A stretch of DNA of 64,000 bases, taken from contig PUQB01000095.1 of assembly GCA_003024785.1 (NCBI GenBank), forward strand, positions 133,612 through 197,611, read 5' to 3'. This document shows, in pieces, positions 1-11,778 of the stretch. Source of the DNA: Selaginella tamariscina (Eukaryota; Streptophyta; Lycopodiopsida; Selaginellales; Selaginellaceae). Under the pieces are notes generated by a model. The model made no database searches. It had not been told where the DNA came from and was given only the letters and a program-made list of their open reading frames with translations. Numbering within the stretch: position 1 is the first letter of the stretch; the number at the start of each line of letters is the position of its first letter. The translations under genes were made by a program, and so were the position numbers.

Positions 1-1220
1 TTAAAGACGTAAAACAAATCTTATTTAGGCAAATTTAAAAGGTTTATTTTAGTTTAAAAAATTTAAATGATTATTTATATATACTTTTCCAACAACATTA
101 CTCTTATGACCTTCACGGGATAATGGTCGGAAGGCCTTGGATTGGTAAATATGAAAAGCTTGTAGTTGGGATTCAAAGGATGCCATCTGTAATTAACAGT
201 TAATAATAATAATTAAATATCATTAATAACAATATTAAAAATATCATTAACATAATTAAATAATATAATTCAAGTGATGTAAAAAACGCTACTTTGAAAC
301 CTCGTTAAATTAATTCCTGGACGTTTTCTGTTTCCCATTCCGAATGGTAGAAATGTGTTGGGAAGAGGCTTCACATCCTGTAATTAGTTAACTAAAATAA
401 ATAAGTAATATTAATATCACTTTATACACACGCTCTTAACGTGCGTGCGTGTGTTGGATCCTATGGTCCCATTTCTTTAAGATTTAATTTGATATTTAAT
501 TAATATTAAAGTGATTTTATTATTCTAAGGAATATTTGTAAGTAAACGTTTTATAGTTTTAGAAAACAGTTTTCAATAATATAACTGTAAATTTCAGAGT
601 GACCGGATAAGAAGTTTCAAAGATCCTTTAGTTTTTTTTTTACTAATTTTATTGTTTTTTAGTTTAACTGATATTTTATTGCTTAATAGTTTACCAAATG
701 TTTTTCATTATACACACACACTACAAGTTTGAGTGTAGATTATTCATCATTTCCATGTAACACACACACACACACACACGAAATGTGTGTGTGTGTGTGT
801 TTGTTGATGCTTATGTTTGCACTGAAGTAGTTTGATATATCACGTACAAACTTGTTATTTGGTACACACTAAACATCAAGGAGTTTGATGTTTCTCTCTC
901 TTCTTTCTCTCTCTTCCTGTATATATTAAACTAATACGGTTGTTAATTAATATCAAGAATAATCCTATATACGGTAAATAAAGAATTATGTATTCACTTT
1001 ATATACATTTTCGAAACTTTAGAAAAGTTAAATACCATTTACATGAGATCATAATAGAACATCAGTTAGGTTTCCTCTTTTTAGGTAGGCTTACAGTCTT
1101 GAATGAACACGTAATTGTGTGCTTCATAGAAACTTAAATAGAAACCAACAGCGAAGGGCCGCGCCATGCATCTTAAGAGTCAAACTAGTTTCACATCAGG
1201 TATTTTGAGTTTGCCTCAGG
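1..1220. other. AT-rich intergenic region and 5' leader
   Basis: No gene is visible. The stretch is strongly AT-rich. At about 760-801 an (AC)n tract is followed after a few bases by a matching (GT)n tract, so it can fold into a hairpin. A CT-rich tract lies at 890-920. A short upstream reading frame starts at ATG 1166 and runs across the start codon of the next gene in another frame. Confidence 0.6.
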
Positions 1221-2442
1221 ATGTGGAAGCGTATATATTTTGATCTGATTTTGGTATCAATTGGATTACTTACGCTCTTGGCTTATCATGCTTATTTGTA
1301 TTACAAAGTGAAGAAGCATCCTCTGCAGACTGTTATGGGTGTTAATCACGCTGGAAGAACTGCTTGGGTTCATAGTATTATGGAGGTAAATTATTAAACT
1401 ATTTAATTATCGTTCTATATGGTTTTTGATACGATTTTTATTAAAATTCATTATTTATAACAAGATGTATACGTGTGTGTATATAAATAATTCTGTATGT
1501 TTGTACGCAAAAACTTTAAACATATCTTTTGCAATATGTTTGATAGTTTCCTCTCTCTCTCACACACACACGCATGCACACACACACAAACACGCACGTA
1601 TACAAGCCTTTTTAGGTAGTTGAGATATATTCATTTGACTCACGAGCAACACGGCTTCCTTTAAGTAAACTAGAACAATTTGTCAATGCTGATGTCTGTG
1701 CGTGCATGTAAGTACATATATATTACATGCGTATATACATGTTTGTATACGTATATTCTGTATGGTCATTTTGTGTGAGAGCGTCCGCTCTCTCTCTCTC
1801 TCACCCACACACACTCACACACACACACACACACACCGACTAATACATACAGGATAATGATAAGAAGAATGTACTCGCTGTGCAAACTTTGAGGAACTCA
1901 ATAATGGCCTCAACGCTCATGGCATCAACCGCAGTACTTTTAAGCTCCGGACTTGCTGCATTTCTCAGCGGTACATACAGCGTTAAAAGACCTCTTCAGG
2001 GTACGTGCGTGCGTGCGTGCGTGTGTGTTTATATATTGTTGTTTTCAGGTCTCTTAAGCTCTGTAGTTCTCGGATCGCACAATAACATTATAATGTCGAT
2101 GAAATTTGTCGCCGTTCTTGCTTGCTTCCTCTTCTCGTTTGTTTGTTACATGCAATCCGTACGTTTCACTAATCACGTCGGCTTTCTTATTAATACACCT
2201 GTGAGGTACGTCTCTCTCTCTCACACGCACGCACACACAGTTTTTTTCAGTGAGGGCTCGAAGATAACACCAGACTATGTTGCAAGAGTGCTGGCAAGGG
2301 GATCGAACTTCTACACAGTGGGGACGAGGGGGTTTTATTTTGCATTTCCTTTATTACTGTGGATTTTTGGACCAATCCAGTGCTCGTACCATTCCTGTAC
2401 CGGTTTGACCTTGTACGGGATGACGTGTTCTTGCCACGGTAG
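1221..2442 (+). CDS. DUF599 family membrane protein, 4 exons
   Basis: A plant DUF599-family integral membrane protein; its biochemical role is not established. Exon 1 starts MWKRIYFDLILVSIGLL, a hydrophobic first segment, and continues with HPLQTVMGVNHAGRTAWV. Exon 2 gives DNDKKNVLAVQTLRNSIMA, the family's most recognisable stretch, then a second hydrophobic segment. Exons 3 and 4 add further membrane segments and end RGSNFYTVGTRGFYFAFP followed by LLLWIFGPI. Exons join cleanly at GT-AG sites near 1386, 1852, 1999/2049 and 2206/2250. After LLLWIFGPI (about 2378) the frame must shift by one missing base; the restored tail reads PVLVPFLYRFDLVRDDVFLP and ends at TAG 2440-2442. Unrepaired, the frame runs to 2467 with an unconvincing Cys-rich tail. 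Compound CT/CA microsatellites fill introns 1 and 3. Confidence 0.88.
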
Positions 2443-2888
2443 AACAACAAGTATGGTAAACATATAGTGTGTGGTAAACTCCTGGCTTACCAAAATTAGA
2501 TTTTTATATTAAAGATTGGGAATAAAAATTTCATTTTTAATTGATTGGTCGATTCTGCTAAATCCTACCGTTGAAACCCGGATTATACACGTGGCAGACG
2601 TGGGGGCACGCCACGCGCCACTCTTGTGTCCAAGCCCGTTGTTGTGACAGTGCGTTCTCTCATTTTCAGCCACGAAGGAACAGCTCCCGCGCCGCCGCAA
2701 ATTAGGGTTCTCCTGAAGAGCTACAGGAGAGGGCGGCGGTAGCTCCATTCTTGCCACATACATACGCCTTCTGAGGTAAGCAGCAAAAGTCCACACATAG
2801 AAAACGAGATTTCGGAGGGTTCTTGTGTCCGTAATCACACATAATTAAGGTTAGAGGCAAAGGAGATTAGATTAGATGCAGCTGAATC
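2443..2888. promoter_or_regulatory. Intergenic and PP2C leader with telo-box-like motif
   Basis: No coding sequence is supported. A TTAGGGTTC motif at about 2702 resembles the plant telo-box that is common upstream of housekeeping genes. The region is less AT-rich than its surroundings, as expected for a promoter and leader. Function is inferred only. Confidence 0.35.
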
Positions 2889-5415
2889 ATGCAGTGCTCG
2901 CCTGTATGTGAGCAGAAAATGCCCACATCCCAATTCGTGTACAAGCTGAGGGCGAGTTCCTCACAGAACAACAGGTTGAACACCCTGTTCAGCCGGGCAA
3001 AGCAGCGGCAGCGTACCCTCTCTACTCATCTGCTAAGTCTGCTGTAAGAGGCGCTCGCAAGGTTTCCCCTTCATCTGGGTCGTCCGGTTCCTCTGCGGAC
3101 TCGAATTTCGAGGAGGGCTCGCCCCTGTCTGTGTCCGAGGCGTTCTCAAGGGCATTTGCGACTCCCTCGGTGTTTGGGCCTGCGTGGCAGAGCTGCAGCT
3201 ACCAGTCTTGGCAGCTCCTCATCGATGGCAGGCTGCCGAACTCGGAGAGAGCGTGCCTTGTGTCACGTTTGTCAGGCGACTTACGTCTAGACAGCGGCGG
3301 TGGTAAAGAAGGGAAAGATTCTTTCTCCAGATGGTTTGGAATGGTGGGTTTTCTAAAGGAACAGGGTTGAACAGGTATCTACTTCAACAGACTGCTGCGT
3401 TTCATTGCTTCAGGCTTGGGAGAGATGGTGTTGAACCGGATGTGTCGGATGTGTTTGTGAGGTATGCTCACTCTGCCGGCTCTAAGGATGCGGAACTTCT
3501 CGCACCAGGTATTGTTTTGGACTCGGAGAATGATGGGGACGTTTCCTGCTGCTCCGAAGGGTAAGTGTTCATATATATTCATATATATCTGCACTTATCT
3601 GTAGATATATATACATATACACGTGGATATGTGTGCATTACATATTACAAATCTCTCTCTGCTTATTGTAACCGTTCCCAGCATGCTGTATCTTGGCTTT
3701 GTCCGTTTTACAAGCTTAGTGATGGCATATACACACAAAGCCATGCTTAAACACTTGGGTTTTATAGAAACTGCGGGACAAAACCGATCACTAAGCTTGG
3801 TATCTGGAGCATGTTATATACCACACCCAGATAAACAAGCCAAGGCGGAGAAGATGCACACTTTATATGTGATAACGAGAAGGTCTTGGGGGTAGCAGAC
3901 GGTGTTGGTGGATGGGCGGACGTGGGTGTAGATGCCGGGGAATATGCAAGGGAACTCATGTTCCAAGCTAATATTGCTACTCAACAGGAACCTCATGGGC
4001 TTGTTGACCCTGCAAGGATACTTGTGAGAGCACACTCCATGACAAAGTGTAAGGGATCTTCTACAGCCTGCATTTTGGCTCTTTCTGAAAACGTAAGCGC
4101 TCTCTCTCTCCTGTGTCTGTGTGTGTGAATTGGTCTATCTATCTCTCGTGTGTGTGTGTGTGTGAAGTGGTCTATTCTTAGGTGGATGCTTGTTAGGTAT
4201 ATACTTGTTTTTCAAGGTGTGATGTATGACTATTAGGTAGTCAAAGTAAGATTATAGGAATTATCTAGATATTATTATAACGTAGTCCAATTCCTTTTTC
4301 TTTGTCTGCCTTTCCTTTTTTTCTGTTGTGTTGGGTGTTCGGATAATGTTTGTAAGGTTTTTATAAGATCACTCAATGAATAAGACAAATATTATTGCAA
4401 TTATTGCTGCTTTTGGGAGAAAATATAGACACTCGTAGCGTTTATACTAAAACTGTTTGTTTTTTTTATTCCACTTAGTATAATATATGTATACATCGGG
4501 GAGAGCGTTATGATTATCATGTATATATCGTGTTTGGGCGCTACTTATACATGTTATGTACGTATCTGTTTATGTTTGTGTACATTTGCAATGATAGCGT
4601 ACAGACCCATACATATGAATGGTCTATCATCAATCGTGTGTGTATCCATAACAATATCTATATTGTTACAGGGATTGCAAGCTGCTAATATTGGTGACAG
4701 TGGATTCATTGTGGTAAGAAACGGGACGACAGTGTTCAAGTCCCCAGTACAACAACATCTGTTTAACATTCCTTACCAACTTGAGAACGGTGGTAGTGAT
4801 CCCCCAACCTGTGCCCAGGTAAGCGTGTGTGTGTGAGAGAGAGACAGAGAGAGCGGGGAGGGGGGGGCGGAGCGACATGAAACATATATATATACACGTC
4901 AAACATGCAGCGTGTACATGTTTAATGTATATACATAATGTTAAGTAGGATAGTGAAGGGAACTCTCTCTCTCTCTCTCAATGCACACACACATTGTATA
5001 TATGTACACGTCACAAATGCAGCGTGTACATATATATAGAATGTTAAATAGGATAGTGAAGAGGAACTCTTTCTCTCTCGCTCGCTCATGCACACACACT
5101 CAGATACATGCTATCTTGCAGGTGTTCTCCGTGCAAGTGACTGCTGGTGATGTGATCGTGGTTGGTACGGACGGTCTGTTCGACAATGTGTACGACACCG
5201 AATTGGCTACCGTAGTCGTACAGTCGGTCCGTTCTGGGTTCGGTCCACAGATAACTGCGGAGAAGCTTGCAACCCTGGCCAGGACTCGGGCACAGGACAG
5301 GAACAGGCAAACACCGTTTGCAGCTGCTGCACAGGACGCCGGTTACCGGTTTTATGGTGGTAAGATGGACGATATTACTGTGGTAGTCTCATATGTGACA
5401 AGCAGTAAGACGTAG
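2889..5415 (+). CDS. Protein phosphatase 2C (PP2C), putative organellar
   Basis: A metal-dependent Ser/Thr phosphatase of the plant PP2C 55/80-like branch. The N-terminus from ATG 2889 (in frame with ATG 2919) is rich in Ser, Arg and Gln and acid-poor, like a transit peptide. The catalytic core starts with [13 protein letters not shown] and continues [23 protein letters not shown], with the metal-binding Asp in DGVGG. Exon 3 (about 4672-4818) gives [17 protein letters not shown]; the last exon (about 5122-5415) gives [13 protein letters not shown] and ends [14 protein letters not shown], with the late metal-site Asp pair. Frame breaks occur near 3005-3015, 3330-3365 and 3844, the last consistent with a lost G in a G run. 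The first intron donor is at about 3562. Introns carry GT/GA and CT/CA tracts. Confidence 0.88.
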
Positions 5416-5775
5416 AAAGATCTTACCACGTAACACGACAACAACAAAAAAAAGACGATTTTGAGTTTGAAATAATGGCCCTCGGATGAACATTCGCTGT
5501 TTATTTGTATCTATATAAAATGTATGTGAATTTTTTTCGTCACGTGCGTGCGCGCGCGCGCGCGTGTGAGAGAGGGAGGAGAGACAGTCTAATTCCTCTA
5601 GGCAAGGATATTAACAAACTACTCATGTAGATTTATATTTTAATCTTATTATCAAACTTAAGTACATTTCTCTCTAATCCCATACATCTCTCTCTATATA
5701 ATACATCAATACTTTGTAGTGGTTACCCATCCTTATGCATATGTTTCTTTCTAATCCCACATGTATATAAAAAGA
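5416..5775. other. Intergenic, convergent gene tails
   Basis: This stretch lies between the 3' ends of the PP2C gene (+) and the B3 gene (-). It holds a mixed (CG)n/(GT)n/(GA)n tract at about 5541-5585 and AT-rich sequence. No gene is seen. Confidence 0.6.
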
Positions 5776-6460
5776 TCAACAATGTGTAATTTTTAACCCC
5801 ATGTTACGAGTCTCCTTATGCCTGTAGAAGCTCACTTCATCCCCAAGAAGGCTTATATGTACGCAGAAGCTCGCCCCAATCCAATCTAAGGTTCGAGTCC
5901 TTAGTTTTATATACAAATCTGTACTCGAATCTCCATACCCTTCCCTTATCGTCCACCACCTGCATATCCATCCTCGCCATGAGCGGTTTGACACTTAGTG
6001 GGGAATCGCACTGCTGTACTGTTTCCATTGGCGTGCTCTCGTTATGTCCGCCTTTGGGTGTGTCGCGTCCTGCAGGAAGTGCTCCGCCCATCGCCTGGGT
6101 ATGCACAGCCGAGATGGTTTAGGGTCTGTATCGCTGCGGGTGAGTTTCTTGGAGAAGAGATGTTCCCAGTTATCGCTTTGGGTATCCAGTGAATCACCAT
6201 AGTTTATAACTGTGGGTGCCTTCACTCGCTTCTTGTGCCTATATTCGCTCGACTGTTTTCGTTTCTTACTGTTAACTTGTTCAGAATCTTTGTTCTTCGT
6301 CTCTTCTTGCTCTCTGGAGGAGGCTTTGATCTAACTACCGGGTCATTCTCACTCTTGTCCGGCTGGTTCATAACGTGCCCGTTTGAGCTTGGACTCCGAC
6401 CTTGTGTCCAGTGGGATTCGGACTCGGACTCGGACTAAGCTCGGACATGTTGTTCTTCAT
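5776..6460 (-). CDS. B3-domain DNA-binding protein (putative)
   Basis: Reading right to left, this is a compact, probably intronless gene for a plant B3-fold DNA-binding protein, expected in the nucleus. Two start codons (6460 and 6448) begin MKNNMSELSPSPSPNP, a low-complexity Ser/Pro head created by a repeated 6-base unit. A basic stretch SKKRKQSSEYRHKKR could be a nuclear signal. The B3 domain follows: WEHLFSKKLTRSDTDPKPSR then LCIPRRWAEHFL, and later MQVVDDKGRVWRFEYRF and GDEVSFYRHKET before the stop at 5776. These match the LF.K.L..SD, RL.IP, WRF.YRF and GD.V.FYR landmarks of B3 domains. The frame must be repaired near 6300-6400, near 6050 and near 5847, where TGGGGATGAA appears to lack one G. 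It could be a decayed gene, but the domain is too well kept for that to be my first choice. Confidence 0.7.
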
Positions 6461-6875
6461 CTCTTCTTGCGCCTCTTCTTATTCCTAATCCCTAAGAGTT
6501 GAATCCTTCTTAAATTCACCCCTAGCCCTAAAACCTTTACCCGAAAAGGTAAATAGAGAATATACTTTGCGAATGGGTTTATACAAGTAATAAGCTAGGA
6601 ATAATCATATATAGAGTTTAATTAGAAGAATATGGTTAGAGATTTCATAAGTACGACATAAAGAACACTTAATATAATATACATGCCTGTGGGTGTGTTT
6701 GTTCGTGCGTGCGTTAGAGAGAGAACATGTGTGCGTGTTATGAATACACAAAAGCGTATGTCTCTTTGTGTAAATACAATGCATGTCCTCAGAATAAGCT
6801 AAATAAAAGATTCTAAGAATATCTAAGAATGTCCTTTAGTATGTCTTATAGGGCTAGGGTTTCAGCTCGACGGCC
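6461..6875. other. Intergenic / leader of RPL13 copy 1
   Basis: AT-rich with CCCTAGCCCTAAAACC near 6521 and GGGCTAGGGTTTC near 6851, telo-box-like motifs of the kind found at plant ribosomal protein promoters. The second motif sits just before the start of the decayed RPL13 copy and recurs before the intact copy at about 8473. No gene is seen. Confidence 0.4.
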
Positions 6876-7852
6876 ATGAACCACAACAATCAGATTCCCA
6901 ACGAGCACTCCAGGAAGGACTGGGGACAAACGCGTCCGGACATGCTTCAATCAGCCTGCTCGCAAGTTGCGCCGCAGAAAAGGTACGAATTTTCATGCAT
7001 TTCTTCGAGTTTTCTCATGAAAATCTTCGTCTTTCTCATGTTTTATGTGTAATCGTGTGCGTGTGTGCGCGTGTATGATTCTTGCATAATTATGTGATTA
7101 CTGCTTTTTCTTCATTTCATATTTTATGTGTATGCGCTGATTTCGTATTATAAGTAGTTGTATAAAGATGTCTATACATCGGTGTAGTTTTTTTTTTTTT
7201 TATCTGGCTCTTCGGTTTGCGGTCCGTGTTTTGAGCATTTTATGGAATTTTCATTCTTTTATGTTCATGGCTGATGAGTTTTGTTTTACTTAGCTCGTTC
7301 TGCGAAAGCTGTGAAGATCTTCCCACGGCCGCTGGCAGGTCCTCTGGGTCCTCTAACAGTCAAGTACAACATGAAAGTCGGGTTCACCCTGGAGGTATAT
7401 ATGTATGCTTTTAGACAAACGTGTGATAAATACGTATGTATGAACTACTGATACTGACACTTGATGTATGTGCTGGTATTTCGAAGAAGCTGGCCCTCAC
7501 TATTGGGATTGGGATCACCGTAGCCTGGAGTCTCTTCAGCTGAATGTGCAACGTCTTCCCACGCCGGGCCAATAAATTGAAGGTATTCTATTACTATAAG
7601 CCAGGGTTTTACATACACTTGGTACTATATATCCATGAACTATGTGTATGTGTTAGGCTGGGGATTCGAGTGTGAAGGAGATAAGCAATGCAACTCAGCT
7701 TCAGGGAGACTTCTGTCACACACAGTAAAGGGGCCGGAGTTGGAGATGGTGGACGTGACGTCTTCCTTCTCCGTGTTGAGCAGATGAACAAGCGGCTTGT
7801 GGGAATCCGTCAGAAGAAGGCTGCCGAAGCGGAGAAGGAAGACAGGAAGTAA
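6876..7852 (+). pseudogene. Decayed tandem copy of ribosomal protein L13
   Basis: Aligns exon for exon, including the intron positions, with the RPL13 gene at 8531-9709, so it arose by DNA duplication and not by retrotransposition. Exon 1 has an extra G in TGGGGAC that breaks the frame. Exon 2 lacks two 12-base blocks and the end of the exon. Exon 3 has lost the central [10 protein letters not shown]-adjacent and KTYKTKLI parts. Exon 4 lacks the block coding for [10 protein letters not shown] and carries extra breaks. It still ends [10 protein letters not shown] at TAA 7850-7852. The large losses go beyond sequencing error, so this copy is a true pseudogene. Its intact FPRPLAGPL segment shows which base the active copy is missing. 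Confidence 0.9.
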
Positions 7853-8530
7853 GCTTGGTTCCCTCATCGCTCATTTTTGGTATCTTTGTGCTCGTTTCTT
7901 CGTGTTTAACCTTGGTTCTTCATGTCCTCTCTCTCTACACACACACACACACATACATATGTATATATATGAATATGGTGTGAAGTGTTAGAGAGAGAGA
8001 AACTACGAAAATAAGAATAAGACTTCATAATTCTTATATATAGAATAAGCTAGCAATTTAACTATCTTCACATGGATAGACACACTGTTTTACGTCTTAT
8101 TATATATATAGAGGGGGACACACACACACACACAATATATATATATTCATGTAAGGAGATTATATTAGGAAGTTTGTATTTTTGCCTAGATTGGAGAATA
8201 TAATTACAATAGATATACTAAGTACACCTTCTATAAAAGATCAAATTAGAACATTTCATATAATGTTTTAAGCTAAATTGAATAGAATAGGAAAATATAA
8301 TCAGAATATTACAAAATTATATTAAATTAGCTGTTCATATTTATGTCAAATTAAATAAATCAATTATTTATTTTTTTAAAAAAATATTCAAAGCATATGC
8401 CATTAAAGAATATCCTGACCTAAAAGGATATGCTTTTATATGGAATATGCCTCGAATATTTTGGATGTTTTAGGGCTAGGTTTTGCTAGGGTTCAGGGCG
8501 GCGGCGCGGCTGTGAAGGAGGTGAGGCGCC
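7853..8530. other. Intergenic, promoter of RPL13
   Basis: Mostly AT-rich with CA/TA microsatellites at 7930-7975 and 8115-8150. Close to the gene the composition changes and a TAGGGCTAGG / CTAGGGTTC pair (about 8472-8493) forms a telo-box-like element, matching known plant ribosomal protein promoters. A GC-rich leader follows to the ATG. Confidence 0.5.
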
Positions 8531-9709
8531 ATGAAGCACAACAATCAGATCCCCAATCAGCACTTCAGGAAGGATTGGGACAAGCGCGTCCGCACATGGT
8601 TCAATCAGCCAGCTCGCAAACTTCGCCGCAGAAAGGGTACGCAAAATCGAATCCTTTGTATCATACCTGTGTGCATTTCCAGTTTTAGATGTAGCTGTAG
8701 TTCGAAAGAGTACAAACCAACTGAACTGATACTGTTTGAAAAGTTTTGGGTTTTGATGTGTCCAAAATTGTCTCATGCCTGATGGCGGAACGTGAAGTTA
8801 ACCATTGTCCTACATGAAATCTGTTTAATGTTTTCATGAAGTTTTTCGTTTTAGACATTTATTATTAACTAATGGGACATTTATTATTAACTAATGGGTA
8901 TTTTATTCTCTTATTTTCTCAGCTCGCGCTGCGAAAGCTGTGAAGATCTTCCCGCGGCCCCGGCTGGTCCTCTGCGACCTATTGTCCACTGCCCAACAGT
9001 CAAGTACAACATGAAAGTGAAGTCTGGACGGGGGTTCACCCTCGAGGAGCTCAAGGTACAAAGTTTATCCTTTTTCTACACTAATTCTACGTATTAGTAC
9101 AAAGTCGTGCATATACTTTCTGTATGTAAATGACTGGTACAAAGTAGATGTAGTTAATTCGTACATACGTTTAATTTATGCACATGCGAATTGCTTTACA
9201 GGCTGCTGGTATTCCTAAGAAGCTGGCTCCGACTATCGGGATTGCGGTGGATCACAGGAGGAAGAACCGCAGCCTGGAGTCTCTTCAGCTGAACGTGCAA
9301 CGCCTCAAGACTTACAAGACCAAGCTCATCGTCTTCCCACGCCAGGCCAAGAAATTCAAGGTTAGCGTCAGTTAATCAGTGTCTATAGTATATATACAAT
9401 ATCTACTGTGTATATACAATATTCTTAGTAGATATATACTGCTACATAGATCATAGTGGTTAACTTTGTGTGTGCATTGTCTCATAGGCTGGAGACTCGA
9501 GTGCGGAGGAGATAAGCAATGCAACACAGCTTCAGGGAGAGGTGCTGCCACACACAGTGAAGGGACCGGAAGCGCAGATGGTGGACGTGACCGAGGAGAT
9601 GAAGAAGTTTGCTGCGTATCAAAAGCTCCGTGTTGAGCAGGCGAACAAGCGCCTGGTGGGTATTCGCCAGAAGAAGGCGGCTGAGGCGGAGAAGGAAGAT
9701 AAGAAGTAA
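8531..9709 (+). CDS. RPL13: 60S ribosomal protein L13 (eL13), 4 exons
   Basis: A structural protein of the large cytosolic ribosomal subunit. Exon 1 reads [16 protein letters not shown] then [16 protein letters not shown], the hallmark start of eL13. Exon 2 (about 8923-9055) gives [11 protein letters not shown] and, after a frame break near 8955-8965, [15 protein letters not shown] and GFTLEELK. Exon 3 (about 9202-9360) gives [20 protein letters not shown] and [20 protein letters not shown]. Exon 4 ends [12 protein letters not shown] at TAA 9707-9709. Length and content match the family. In the broken segment the sequence is one base shorter than the same place in the neighbouring decayed copy, so I infer one missing base and not a real mutation. 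Expected to be constitutively expressed. Confidence 0.95.
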
Positions 9710-10930
9710 GTGTGCGAGTGAGCATTTAAGAACACCAGTGGTTTTTGAGGTTTTTGTATCTTAAGCTCATCTTAACTATCATTAAGAGTATAAACTTCTT
9801 TCTATCTACATCGTTATGTATGAGAATGAAAGGATTAACATCTGTTTATCTATAGATATTTTGAGCTTTTATAACCCCCTAATATAACCTGTATTGATAT
9901 AAAGTCAAAGCGTTTAATAATTAATGTTATTAAGTTTTTATTGTTATATTAATGATAATAAAAAAAATTAATATTAAATCATTTGTTAATATTGAATGTG
10001 TAGAGTTGACAATAAATTGTTTAAGGTCCAAACTCTCTGTTGAAGATGCCATACGTTTGTCAATCTATTATCTAGAATTATGCGACAAATTAAAAGTTAT
10101 ATGACATATTTCAAACTTAAATATTTGAATGTCTTCAGCAATATGTGTGTGTGTGTGTATGTGCGTGTGTGTGTGTGTGTGTTATGTAAGTGTACGTGTA
10201 TATAGGACACTGATATATCAAGTTAATAGCTTATCAGTGCCAAGTGTAAAAGTAAGTATCAGAACATGTAATAAATCACACCAATAATATTATTCTTTTT
10301 TTTCTACACACACACACACACACAATCTTATTACACGTTAAGTGCACGTGTCGGCCAAATATACAAGGACATAACCACGTGTACATTCACGTATGCAAAC
10401 GTATTCAACCTATTTTTTGCGCTTTCGAAGTCTACGCTCTTTAAATATAACGACAAAGTTTTAATAATTATTATTATAGTAAGTTAAATAATCTTTTAGT
10501 AAGTTAATGATAATTAAAACAATTCTAATAATAAATTTAAAAATTTAGTATTAAATGTGTACAGTTGGGCAATAGCTTGCTGAAGTCCAAACGGTTATCT
10601 ATATATCTAAATTTATATAGGTTAGTTGTTTTTTATCATAATTAAGTAATAAATAAATTAAAGTATATGTTATTTCAGAACATAATTTAATTATGTAATA
10701 AATACATTGAATAAAAATTAATGATTAAGCTAATTTAAGTGATAATTAATACTTAAATTAACTATATATAGTTTATATAAATAAAGACAATGAGCTGTAA
10801 AAGTGCGCATCCATTGTCCACCATATCGCTCTTTTTTTTTTCTATACATATATTTAAAAAATAATAATTTATTTTCCTGTTCATCCGGCACTTTACGTGT
10901 CATATTCTGCTTTTATCTATATATTAAATT

Positions 10931-10999
<69 letters not shown>

Positions 11000-11368
11000 G
11001 TACATATACATATTAATTTAATTATTAAATTGTATTATTGGAAATGCTTTCTAGTTGAGTACCCACGCTCACGTTAACATTGAATCATTCTTTCTTAGTA
11101 GTTCGTAACAGAAGCTGGGGCCCGCTACACCGTCGGATGGACACTTACAATCTGGACGCGTGACCAGATCACATCCGTCGGATCTTTTTTTCTCGCGTGG
11201 TTTTATCAGGGGAGGTATTGTTTGTGGCGCCTCTATAGCTGTGTGTCTTGTGTGATAAAAATTCATGATTTAATTAATTTTCAGTATAAGAAATTCAATT
11301 TTATTTTATTTTTTGAGTTTTTTTTTTAGAATTTTAATTATTTTGTAGGAAATTACATTGGAATCAAC
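9710..11368. repeat. AT-rich intergenic with direct repeats and microsatellites
   Basis: No gene is supported. Two imperfect direct copies lie at about 9905-10040 and 10450-10600; both share a TTTAATAATTA core, then a GTGTA.AGTTG segment and GTCCAAAC. Microsatellites include (GT)n at 10145-10182, (CA)n at 10308-10323 and a (TA)n(TG)n tract at about 10930-10997. The 120 bases around 11110-11220 are less AT-rich and may be the promoter and leader of the next gene. Confidence 0.6.
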
Positions 11369-11737
11369 ATGACTACTGTGAAAGATTCAGTTAATGGACT
11401 TGAAAAGGTTGTGCTTCGTGAGCAACTTGGGGCTACTGCACAGGTGATGCAATTTACATACACACACACATGTATACACACATAGACATATTTAAAACAA
11501 ATAAAAATAATAATAATTGTTATTATATTATTATTACGTAGATAAATCTATATGGAGGTCAATAACATCATGGAAGAATGAAAAGGGTGAGGAGCTTCTA
11601 TTTCTCAGCACTAAGGTATGCTCGTTGTGTGTGTGTGTGTGTGTGTGTGTGCAGATATAAACGTTGTTAACTGCAGGCAATATTCAAGCCACCAAAAGCA
11701 ATCCGTGGGGGAATTCCTATATGTTTTCCACAAGTAA

Positions 11738-11778
<41 letters not shown>

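Noticed and set aside
5880-5905. Possible tRNA T-arm (GGTTCGAGTCC) near 5891
   Set aside because: No matching stems can be drawn around it and it lies within the B3-domain coding sequence.
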